Virus record (IMG/VR): IMGVR_UViG_3300025115_000037
Span: 1 to 33,381 of that record
DNA length: 33,381 nt
Origin: a virus
Reading direction: 5' to 3' (one strand)
Positions 14,545 through 22,643 of this stretch are shown here, in pieces (position 1 is the first letter of the stretch; each line of letters starts with the position of its first letter). The notes below the pieces were generated by a model. It saw nothing but the letters and a program-made list of their open reading frames with translations. It had not been told where the DNA came from and ran no database searches. Made by a program: the position numbers and the translations under genes.

Positions 14545-17500
14545 TTGAAAACGCTCCCAATCCTGTTGTTTCTTCTGGTGGGGATGGCTGGACTTTCTTA
14601 TAGCATAGATGCAGGAGACTGCTCTTGGACTTCGGCTCTGACAACAAACAATACTTACTGGACTATTCCAAGAAATCAGACTGTTACAGAGAATTACAAT
14701 GGGATATGTTATAGCTTCGGTGGAACCAATTCTACAGTAGATTGTCAAGGTTATACTATTAAATGTGTTGGAGATTGTAGTTGGGGATTTGAATTCTGGG
14801 TAGGTAAGGAACCAAATAACTTTACATTTAAGAACTGTAAGTTTGAAGGATTCACTGGATTTAAATATGGAATAGTTGTTTCAGGAGCTAACCTCACCTT
14901 CATGAACAGTTCGCTGATGGGGGTATATTCGTATGCAATGACCGACGTCTTATTTGTGAACACAAGTGATTCTAAGAGCATCGAGCTTACTACTGATAGT
15001 AGAATTAGGATACGGAATTCAAATATAACCAATATGGTTACGGGTTATTGTGGAAACAAAGTATCCAACATAACGATAGAAAATTCTAATGTAGGTTATC
15101 TTAATGTGTGTGGGAACATCCTTTCGATTGTCAATTCAACTTTTAATTCATCAAGCAAACTATTGACATCCGAAATCTCAAATGTCACAATCATCAATTC
15201 TACCCTTTATTCATCAAATACTACTTTAGCCGATATAGGAAGCAATTCGACAATTACAAACACCAAGATTATTGGAAGTGGAAGCAACACTGGTCTAAGG
15301 GTCATAGGAACAAACAACAGATTTTATCTAAACAACTTCACCAACTTGGGGGTATATATCAACGATACGAATGGAAGCAATTTCTATAACGCCACCTACG
15401 ATAGCAAAAATCAAGGCAACATCTATGCTAATGTTCTGAACGGAAGCGTTGGGGTGTATGGCTCAGTTTCATCATCTGTCCCGGGTCTGTATATCGGTAG
15501 TGGCGGAACAGGCTACCCATACAACCACTCAACATCCGGAGGCAAATTCGTCTGCAACTTTGCTGGTTGTGGCGACTATGCGCCATTGACAAACCGATTG
15601 CCGCCAGGAAACCTCACAGTCAACGCCACAATCGGCGGCACTGCAATCGGCAACAATAGCACATTCACTCCTCCTGCAAACCTCACGATAAACGCAACTG
15701 CAAGCACAGGCTATTATTTCATCAACTGGACAGTCACAACGGGAAATGCCACCGTAAATAATATAACCAATCCCAACACATTCGTGACCGTCTACAACAC
15801 CACGCGTGCAAACGTGCAAGCGAACTTCGGGAAATACGGGAACCTCACCGTGAATTCTACCGTCGGCGGTTCGGCAATCGGCAACAACTCTACGTTCATC
15901 CCTCCTGCAAACCTCACGATAAACGCAACTGCAAGCGCAGGCTATTCCTTCGTCAACTGGTCAGTCACCGAAGGGAATGCAACCGTTAGTAATGTCACAA
16001 ACCCCAACACCTTCATCACGGTCTACAACACCACGCGTGCCAATGTGCAGGCGAGATTCCAAAGTTCTTATGCCCCTCCGAATATCACCAACATAACCTC
16101 CTACGTCACCACCAAATACGGCAACGCAACCTGCAACGTCACGGTTGTCGGGAACGCCTCCGCCTACAACGTCTCGTATGAATGGTATTTCAACGGAGTG
16201 AACCAGACTTCTCTTGCCGGAACCTATGTTGGGGCAGCCAACAACACCAACACCCAGATAAGCCTCCTGACCTCAGGCAACCTTTCCTTCCCATTGAACG
16301 TTTCCTGCAGGGCGAGAGCCTATGACGGCACCAACTATTCCAACTGGTCGTCAAGCGGAAACGCATCAATCCAACCAATAGGGTGCGGTTCATATTCCCA
16401 GAGCATAGACCTTGATGCGAACATACAGGTCAACGGTTCCACATGCATCAACGTGGTAGGTTCCAACGTGGTGGTGGATTGCAAGGGCTTTTCGATAACA
16501 GGCAACAACACCACATCCACCTACGGGATTTATTCAAATCAGGTCAACACCACTATAAGGAACTGTATCGTCTCAACTTTCTACAACGGAATATACATGG
16601 ACACTTCATCACAGAACGGTTCGCTTCTCAACAATACCGTTGACGTATCATTCAGTGCGGCGGCAGCCTATTCCATCTACATGCGAGGAAACCGAACAAC
16701 ACTCAGCAACAACATAGCCTACAATTCCAACGTTTCGTCGTATGCGGCATACATTACAGGGAGCTTCAATACCGTCCAGCAACTCGATGCCGTTCCTAGA
16801 ACTGGAGGAACCTACGGAATATATCTATCCGGAACGAACAATATAATGGAGAACTTCCAATATTGCAACTCGTCATACTGTGTCTTTCTTGCTGGCAACA
16901 ATAATCTGTTAAGGAACTTCAATGTCATGTCGGGAAGCCGCTCCCTTGCTTTGATTTACTCAGGAACGAATCACACTGTAGAAAACAGCAACGTTAGCGG
17001 GTCTTCTTCCGGACTCTATATATATAGCACGTCAAAGGTGATTGTGCGAAACAACAGGATAACTTGCACCTCATCGACAAATGGAGCCATACTATACAGG
17101 ACTGTTTCAGGAGCAGAGATATACGGCAACCGGATAAATTCTACAATAGAGCCAGTTTTTAAGGCAGCCGGAAACTCTTTCATCTCAAGCGGATTCCAGA
17201 TATATAACAACACCTTCATTTCAGGGGATAACTACACAAGCATATGGTTCATCATGAACTCAACGAACCACACCCTATACTGGAACAATTTCACAGGAAC
17301 GACGCCCTATTGGATAGTGGATGAGAATGCCTCAAGCGGAAGCAGATTCAACACCACCGAAGGAAATATCTATCAGGACGTGATGAATAAGACCGTGATG
17401 ATAGCCGGTTCTGCAAACTCAAGCTATGCCCCAGGTCTCATGATAGGCGACAGGGGAGCAGGATACCCATACACAGCAAAGATGGTCAATGCGGTTGATT

Positions 17501-20500
17501 ATGCTCCACTCACAACGGAGAGCCCCCCTACTACATGGGTTGTGGCTTCGGTTGGGAACAAATACAGCAACGCCACATGCAACGTCACCTCAATAGACAG
17601 CGACAACAGAACGATGAATGTAACCTATGAATGGTATTTCAATGGAAACAATCAGACTTCCTTGGCTGGAACCTACCTCAATCTCCCATCCAACACCCCA
17701 ACCATAATTTCAACACTCACCCCAGGCAATCTATCGTTCCCCCTCAACCTCTCGTGCCGTGTGAGGACATACAACGGATTCTCCTATTCGAATTGGTCAG
17801 AAGGTAACACGTCAGTCTCCCCTGTAGGATGTGGAAGCTACAATCAATCCATATTAGAACTAGATACGAACCTCCAGATAAACGACTCGACCTGCATAAA
17901 CATAATCGGGGCTAATACTGCAGTAGATTGCAAGAGCTTTATACTGACAGGAAACAACGCATCCGCAACTTATGGTATCTATTCAGCCCAAAACAACACC
18001 ACTATAAGGAACTGTGTAATCCGCGACTTCGCCTCGGCAATCGCAACCACGAGCGCAATCACAGGGCTTTCAATAAACAACGTGACCGGCATCGGAAGCC
18101 TCAACAACACCAACATATTGAGCATCGCTTCGGCAGTTTCCCCAAGAATAACCAACTCCCTTTTCAACCACACCAACGCAAGCGCAACCGCCGGAGGCGC
18201 AATCACAATCACCGGAAGCGGAGCCTTCGTGGAGAACGTCACGGCATCCACCGTGAACGTAGGGACATTCGTCACATCCTCAACCGACGCGGTATTGAAC
18301 AATGTGACGGTTTACATGACCGCCACAGGCAGATATGCCTTGACCGTGAGTGGGGCAAGAACCAATGTCACCAATTCAGCAATCATAGGCGGAGGAAGCT
18401 CGTATGGCTTTAGCATAGGGGGAACAGACATTCTCGTAAGCAACACCTCGGTAAGCGGAACATCAATAGCGATTGTCTTTGGAAGTGCCCATAGGGCAAT
18501 CATAGCCAACAACAACTTTTCGGCGGCACTTGGGACAGGAACGTTCTACTTCAATGCGGACATAAACAATACGACGGTAAGAAACAATCTAATAACGACA
18601 GGCGCATCGGGAGTGAACATTTACGTCGCCACAAATAGGAATGTAGACAGATTAATCTACGTCAACAACACCGCACAGGTTGGAGTTAGAGGATTAATCG
18701 TCGCATCAAACGGCATCCTCAACAACTCAATCATAGCGAACAGCACATTCAACCAAACGGCGGCAAGCTCAACTCCACTCATGACGCTCGGCGGGACGAA
18801 TACCTCACGGATTTCCATGAACAATACCTTCATCAACAACACGTTCTCAAGCACGTCGTCAACACTGGTCTTCGTAAACAACTCCGCGAGGAACACTTTC
18901 TATTGGAACAACTTCAGCAGGACAAGCGGGCTGTATGTGAACGACACCGATGGCACTTCGCTATACAATTTATCCGAAGGCAACCTGTGGCAGAATGTCC
19001 TCAACGGTTCGGTGGTGATGTATGGGTCTGTTCCCTCACAGTATGGCGCGGGGTTGTATATCTCGACGGTTGGAATACCATACAACAACTCGACAAGCCA
19101 GGGCAAGTTCCTGTGTGGGTTCGAAGGCTGCGGAGACTACGCTCCATTGAGCTATCCAAGATACGCCAATCTTTCCATAAACGCTTCGCCCCAAGACTAT
19201 GGAAACTATACTGGAAACGGAACCTACGTAGTTCCAACAACCGTGAATATCACGGCAACCCCGAATGTCACCAAACTGTTCTCCAACTGGACAAGCGAGG
19301 GGAACTGTTCAATAGCCAACACGACAAGCAACGAAACCAACGTGTCGCTTTATTCGAACTGCAACGTCACAGCCAATTTCATCAACTACACGGTAACCGA
19401 GGATTGTCGTGGGATAAGTAGAGACACAGACCTGCTTGGAGATACTTATGCGACAGCAGGAGGCATATGTTACAGTTTCGAGGCTTCGGACATATACCTT
19501 GATTGTCACGGTTACTCGATATACGGGGTGAATGCAAGCGAGTCTATTGGAATAAATGTTGATAATAACAATGTGGTAATCCGTAATTGTAACATATATA
19601 ACATGAGCATCGGAATCTTCAATAATCGTGGTTTTTATCAAACTTACCAGGACAATGGGATTTATTCTGAGGAAGGAAAGGCGGGGATAAATACTGGTGG
19701 TGGGTCGTTGGTCATTACTGGAAATGAAATAATACTCGGAACTGGTGCTGGCATCAATTTCCAGGATAATGTGCTTACTTTCGTCATAGCCAACAATACG
19801 ATAATCTCAACCTTAGATAACGCCAAGCCTAGGCTTTATATGCAATCTGGTGCTGGGGATGGGGTGATAACTGGAAACATTTTCGACACATACGAACATG
19901 ACGATGACGCCATATCTGGAGACAGTTCGACGCTTTTGGATATAGTCAACAATACCATTAATGGAAGGATAAACTTCATTACCACCACATACACAAATAT
20001 AAACGAAAACAATATCTCAACAGGAGCAGTTGATTTCGCATTGTTCCTTGTAGATTCAAGCGATATGCATTTCTACAATAACAACGTATCTTCAAACGGA
20101 AGTTATGTGTATAACAGCGGTGCGGATTTGAAATTCTGCAACGGAGATGGAAATGTGTGGGCGCCCGTGATGAATGGGACCTGGGACGTGAAGGGAAATG
20201 ACCTTTCAACGCATTTCCCTGGCTTATATTATGGTTCCGGAGGAGACGACTATCCTCTGTCTGAGCAAACCACCGGCGGGGCTTTCAACGGGACGATGAA
20301 GGATTCTTGCGCCATAACTCCTTTCTTGGGAGAACCTGGGACGTTCATATGGATTTACAACGGTTCTTCCTGGGTGGAATATAATGAGAGTTCCAAGATA
20401 AACTTCAGGTGTTCCAACCCATTTCCGTCATACTGTCAGCCACAGAATCAGGATAACGAGACATCCAAGCCTATATTTAGGAATCAGAACAACGGAACCG

Positions 20501-20733
20501 TGATACGCGATTGGCAAGCCATCAAGACCAATGTTACGTGGGAAACAGCAAATCTTACCTGCGGCACTTCTAGGTCTCCTACGAGTAACATAAATCTCAC
20601 CATGGAATATAAGAACTATTCGTTGACTCCTATTTCTTCAGGACTGAACGAGTCTCTATATTGTTGGTTCTATATAGAAAGTGTCCCTGCAGGATTCGCC
20701 AGGGACTTCGCTATAGATTTCACTGGAGGATGA
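14545..20733 (+). CDS. Giant secreted modular beta-helix glycoprotein (2062 aa)
   Basis: Start: a TTG with GGTGGTC before it; residues 1-20 form a signal peptide (L-L-F-L-L-V-G-M-A-G-L-S-Y-S). The rest is built from repeated modules: right-handed parallel beta-helix blocks of NosD type, each opening with a C...C-x-(S/N)...V-D-C-(K/Q)-G-F/Y strand pattern. Each block is closed by a shared element beginning G-N-(I/L)-(Y/W) with V-(L/M)-N-(G/K), and the first three end in D-Y-A-P-L. Between blocks lie InlB-like repeats (two near-identical, one diverged) and two Ig-like Y-E-W-Y-F-N-G modules. N-x-S/T sequons occur about every 12-16 residues. No C-terminal membrane anchor. Parts near both ends are AT-richer than the middle. 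Likely an adhesin, receptor-binding spike or host-surface coat. Confidence 0.85.
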   Translation: MKTLPILLFLLVGMAGLSYSIDAGDCSWTSALTTNNTYWTIPRNQTVTENYNGICYSFGGTNSTVDCQGYTIKCVGDCSWGFEFWVGKEPNNFTFKNCKFEGFTGFKYGIVVSGANLTFMNSSLMGVYSYAMTDVLFVNTSDSKSIELTTDSRIRIRNSNITNMVTGYCGNKVSNITIENSNVGYLNVCGNILSIVNSTFNSSSKLLTSEISNVTIINSTLYSSNTTLADIGSNSTITNTKIIGSGSNTGLRVIGTNNRFYLNNFTNLGVYINDTNGSNFYNATYDSKNQGNIYANVLNGSVGVYGSVSSSVPGLYIGSGGTGYPYNHSTSGGKFVCNFAGCGDYAPLTNRLPPGNLTVNATIGGTAIGNNSTFTPPANLTINATASTGYYFINWTVTTGNATVNNITNPNTFVTVYNTTRANVQANFGKYGNLTVNSTVGGSAIGNNSTFIPPANLTINATASAGYSFVNWSVTEGNATVSNVTNPNTFITVYNTTRANVQARFQSSYAPPNITNITSYVTTKYGNATCNVTVVGNASAYNVSYEWYFNGVNQTSLAGTYVGAANNTNTQISLLTSGNLSFPLNVSCRARAYDGTNYSNWSSSGNASIQPIGCGSYSQSIDLDANIQVNGSTCINVVGSNVVVDCKGFSITGNNTTSTYGIYSNQVNTTIRNCIVSTFYNGIYMDTSSQNGSLLNNTVDVSFSAAAAYSIYMRGNRTTLSNNIAYNSNVSSYAAYITGSFNTVQQLDAVPRTGGTYGIYLSGTNNIMENFQYCNSSYCVFLAGNNNLLRNFNVMSGSRSLALIYSGTNHTVENSNVSGSSSGLYIYSTSKVIVRNNRITCTSSTNGAILYRTVSGAEIYGNRINSTIEPVFKAAGNSFISSGFQIYNNTFISGDNYTSIWFIMNSTNHTLYWNNFTGTTPYWIVDENASSGSRFNTTEGNIYQDVMNKTVMIAGSANSSYAPGLMIGDRGAGYPYTAKMVNAVDYAPLTTESPPTTWVVASVGNKYSNATCNVTSIDSDNRTMNVTYEWYFNGNNQTSLAGTYLNLPSNTPTIISTLTPGNLSFPLNLSCRVRTYNGFSYSNWSEGNTSVSPVGCGSYNQSILELDTNLQINDSTCINIIGANTAVDCKSFILTGNNASATYGIYSAQNNTTIRNCVIRDFASAIATTSAITGLSINNVTGIGSLNNTNILSIASAVSPRITNSLFNHTNASATAGGAITITGSGAFVENVTASTVNVGTFVTSSTDAVLNNVTVYMTATGRYALTVSGARTNVTNSAIIGGGSSYGFSIGGTDILVSNTSVSGTSIAIVFGSAHRAIIANNNFSAALGTGTFYFNADINNTTVRNNLITTGASGVNIYVATNRNVDRLIYVNNTAQVGVRGLIVASNGILNNSIIANSTFNQTAASSTPLMTLGGTNTSRISMNNTFINNTFSSTSSTLVFVNNSARNTFYWNNFSRTSGLYVNDTDGTSLYNLSEGNLWQNVLNGSVVMYGSVPSQYGAGLYISTVGIPYNNSTSQGKFLCGFEGCGDYAPLSYPRYANLSINASPQDYGNYTGNGTYVVPTTVNITATPNVTKLFSNWTSEGNCSIANTTSNETNVSLYSNCNVTANFINYTVTEDCRGISRDTDLLGDTYATAGGICYSFEASDIYLDCHGYSIYGVNASESIGINVDNNNVVIRNCNIYNMSIGIFNNRGFYQTYQDNGIYSEEGKAGINTGGGSLVITGNEIILGTGAGINFQDNVLTFVIANNTIISTLDNAKPRLYMQSGAGDGVITGNIFDTYEHDDDAISGDSSTLLDIVNNTINGRINFITTTYTNINENNISTGAVDFALFLVDSSDMHFYNNNVSSNGSYVYNSGADLKFCNGDGNVWAPVMNGTWDVKGNDLSTHFPGLYYGSGGDDYPLSEQTTGGAFNGTMKDSCAITPFLGEPGTFIWIYNGSSWVEYNESSKINFRCSNPFPSYCQPQNQDNETSKPIFRNQNNGTVIRDWQAIKTNVTWETANLTCGTSRSPTSNINLTMEYKNYSLTPISSGLNESLYCWFYIESVPAGFARDFAIDFTGG
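15610..16071 (+). repeat. Tandem 231-bp repeat (two InlB-like modules)
   Basis: Unit one starts at 15610 and unit two at 15841, a 231-bp period (77 residues). Both encode N-L-T-V-N-(A/S)-T, G-N-N-S-T-F, P-P-A-N-L-T-I-N-A-T and V-Y-N-T-T-R-A-N-V-Q-A. DNA identity is high over long stretches, for example around CCTCCTGCAAACCTCACGAT, indicating a recent internal duplication. A diverged third unit is near 19160-19390. Confidence 0.8.
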
Positions 20734-20737
20734 TGAG

Positions 20738-21322
20738 ATGCCATACGGTGGTGGAGGACACATTGGATTCGACTATACATACAGCGCAGACGAATCCATG
20801 TATTTCTCTGAAACCTTCCAAAAGGTTCTGTCGAAGGTTCTTTCCGAAAGAATCTACATAACGGAGAGCGTCTCAAAGAGGCTTTCAAGGATAGCTTCGG
20901 AGAGCATCTATCTTTCAGAAACCATGCGAAGGGCTACCCGCAGGTCTGTCTCGGAGGTCTTGTATGTCTCGGAATCCATGACACGCAAGACACTCAAGAC
21001 ACCATCAGAGGCGGTTGTTCTTACCGAGCAGTTCACCATTTCAAGGGTCAAGGAATTCCCAGAAGACGTATTTCTTTCAGAATCATTCATCGCCAAAATC
21101 TACTATGGAAGGACATTCCAGGAAGACATCTATCTTGCTGAGGAGTTCTCAAAGGAACATTACAAGGAGGCGATACGCGCCTTCGAACGACCTTACATTC
21201 TTTCCGTGATTACGGTTCCGATAATGGCTAAGGTGAACAAGAACGCACCTGAGATGACAAAGGTGAATATGAACTCGCCAGTCATACGCGGTGTGCGTGG
21301 GTTCCAGGAGAGAGGTGGTTGA
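20738..21322 (+). CDS. Protein with exact 18-residue Ser-Glu repeats (194 aa)
   Basis: After a Gly-rich N-terminus the chain repeats a motif of the form (S/D/E)-E-x-(V/I/M)-(Y/V/F)-(L/V/F/I)-(S/T)-E. The final Glu of each unit falls at residues 25, 43, 61, 79, 97, 115 and 135, which is five steps of exactly 18 and one of 20. Basic linkers (K-R-L-S-R, R-R-A-T-R-R) lie between. Such a period suits a fibrous beta-solenoid or trimeric shaft. The last 40 residues are different (V-P-I-M-A-K-V-N then V-N-M-N-S-P). GGAGG precedes the ATG. Lying before the neck genes, it may be a fibre or collar component. Not assigned to a family. Confidence 0.7.
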   Translation: MPYGGGGHIGFDYTYSADESMYFSETFQKVLSKVLSERIYITESVSKRLSRIASESIYLSETMRRATRRSVSEVLYVSESMTRKTLKTPSEAVVLTEQFTISRVKEFPEDVFLSESFIAKIYYGRTFQEDIYLAEEFSKEHYKEAIRAFERPYILSVITVPIMAKVNKNAPEMTKVNMNSPVIRGVRGFQERGG

Positions 21323-21323
21323 C

Positions 21324-22118
21324 GTGGTGAAGAAATACATAACTTGGGTGGCTCCTGATTCAAACCAGGCATACACCCATACAGAGGTATGGAAAAGCAC
21401 GAATCAGGGCGTTAGCTGGACTGAGTTCACTGCTTCCAACGACCCTAACTATGGTGCAGACGGTATAGTCATAGTCAACAGTTACTGTGTTGACAATGCC
21501 GGAGATTCCGGTCACTGGTATAAGATTCGTTTCTATGACAATGTAAGCGCCGTCTATTCGGATTGGTCGGACTACATGACAGGTTCCGACTTCAGGGGAT
21601 ACTGCTCCATAACCGATGTCCGGAACTACACCAACGTCCAATCAGCAGAGTATTCCGATGCCGCCGTGCAGATGATGATTGACACAGTAACCAAATCCAT
21701 AGACAGGTTCACAGGAAGGACGTGGCAGGGCATCCAGACCGTCACCGACAAGTATCTCGATGGAGACGGAACCAACTATCTGTTCGTAAGCAACGACCTA
21801 AAAACAGTCACAGGGGTAGCCATAGACCAGGGAAGCGGAACCTTCACCACCATTTCGCTTGCCTATGTCTTCACCTATCTCGACAAGGGAACAATCTATC
21901 TTGACCCGAACAATGCAGAACTGTTGACCTTCCCGAACAAAAGGCGGTCTGTGAAGGTTTCCTACACCTATGGGAATGCCGACCCGACAGATGACGTCAG
22001 GCACCTGGCTGTCCTTATGGTCGCGAACATGATGAAGATGGATGCCACCAGGACTTCGGTCATAGCTGAGCTTAAGGCTGCGCTTAGGACTGATTCCTAC
22101 TACAATACAACGACGTAA
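21324..22118 (+). CDS. Head-tail connector with N-terminal FN3-like domain (264 aa)
   Basis: Two parts. Residues ~3-90 look like a fibronectin type III/Ig-like sandwich (I-T-W-V-A-P, T-E-V-W-K-S-T, H-W-Y-K-I-R-F-Y-D, Y-S-D-W-S). Residues ~95-264 resemble gp6/adaptor-type connectors that sit under the portal: D-V-R-N-Y, D-A-A-V-Q-M-M-I-D, a helix with S-I-D-R-F-T-G-R-T-W, and a helical end around D-D-V-R-H-L-A-V-L-M-V-A-N. The start is a GTG (21324) spaced correctly from AGAGGTGG; an earlier in-frame ATG overlaps the previous gene. The extra sandwich domain probably decorates the neck. Confidence 0.7.
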   Translation: MVKKYITWVAPDSNQAYTHTEVWKSTNQGVSWTEFTASNDPNYGADGIVIVNSYCVDNAGDSGHWYKIRFYDNVSAVYSDWSDYMTGSDFRGYCSITDVRNYTNVQSAEYSDAAVQMMIDTVTKSIDRFTGRTWQGIQTVTDKYLDGDGTNYLFVSNDLKTVTGVAIDQGSGTFTTISLAYVFTYLDKGTIYLDPNNAELLTFPNKRRSVKVSYTYGNADPTDDVRHLAVLMVANMMKMDATRTSVIAELKAALRTDSYYNTTT

Positions 22119-22128
22119 TAACAACGCA

Positions 22129-22194
22129 TATATAGGTAAGCGCATAAATAATGACGTCGCCTGGTTCTCCAGGTGGAAGTGTCTCGTAACGAGA
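22129..22194 (+). promoter_or_regulatory. Internal tail promoter with two leader dyads
   Basis: TATATAG at 22129-22135 (and CATAAATA at 22143-22150) lie in an 84-bp gap between connector and tail genes. The predicted leader contains CCTGG-TTCT-CCAGG (22160-22173) and TCTCGT-A-ACGAGA (22182-22194). The right arm of the second dyad runs directly into the AGAGGCG ribosome site, so it could be an operator or mask the site in RNA. Confidence 0.5.
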
Positions 22195-22202
22195 GGCGTA
22201 AA

Positions 22203-22643
22203 ATGGGGCAGATTACCGTTGCCAACTGCTTGTCCGAAGCTCAATCCAATCTCTGGACTCTCATTAAAACAAACGCTACAGTCCTGAGCTACACCAAGAA
22301 TGTCTTGGATGGCGTTCCTCTCGGTCTCACCAAAGGAACCGGTTTCCCCTACGTCATAGTTCCAACTCCTGAGATACAGGCTGGGGAATGGCAAACGTTC
22401 TCCAAACGTGACGAGACAATCACCTTCAAGGTCGAGGTGTTCGACAGGAAGGAGAGCGTCCTTCGTTCCCTATGCGATGCCATAAGGAATGTTGCGGAAT
22501 CAAACCGAGTTCTCTTTTCAAACAGCTATGGGATGTATCAATACACGAATGTCTCAGGAACCTTGAGCTATGTTGTTGAGGAAGACAATAGTGTAGTGTA
22601 TAACTACACTTTGCTATTGTCGTATAAATGGTGGGATTGCTAA
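22203..22643 (+). CDS. Tail terminator/completion-type protein (146 aa)
   Basis: Size, order and alpha/beta pattern fit the tail-terminator/DUF3168-like group: an N-terminal helix with a short P-Y-V-I-V-P strand, T-F-K-V-E-V-F-D, a helix L-R-S-L-C-D-A-I-R-N-V, then beta strands ending Y-N-Y-T-L-L-L-S-Y-K-W. Such hexameric rings cap the tail tube at the neck. The chosen ATG follows GAGAGGCG; an earlier in-frame start lies inside the leader dyads. Its stop overlaps the next start (TAATG). Assignment is by context. Confidence 0.6.
   Translation: MGQITVANCLSEAQSNLWTLIKTNATVLSYTKNVLDGVPLGLTKGTGFPYVIVPTPEIQAGEWQTFSKRDETITFKVEVFDRKESVLRSLCDAIRNVAESNRVLFSNSYGMYQYTNVSGTLSYVVEEDNSVVYNYTLLLSYKWWDC
22584..22621 (+). 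repeat. Imperfect hairpin at end of tail-terminator gene
   Basis: GACAATAG (22584-22591) pairs with CTATTGTC (22614-22621) and TGTAGT (22592-22597) with ACTACA (22603-22608), leaving a five-base loop and a five-base bulge. It ends 21 bp before the next start codon and is followed by a TATAAAT word. It could be an RNA stability or processing element, or a protein binding site. Confidence 0.65.

Noticed and set aside
17979-18302. 107-codon minus-strand frame opposite the giant gene
   Set aside because: Shadow of Asn/Thr-rich repeats on the other strand; no ribosome site or promoter.
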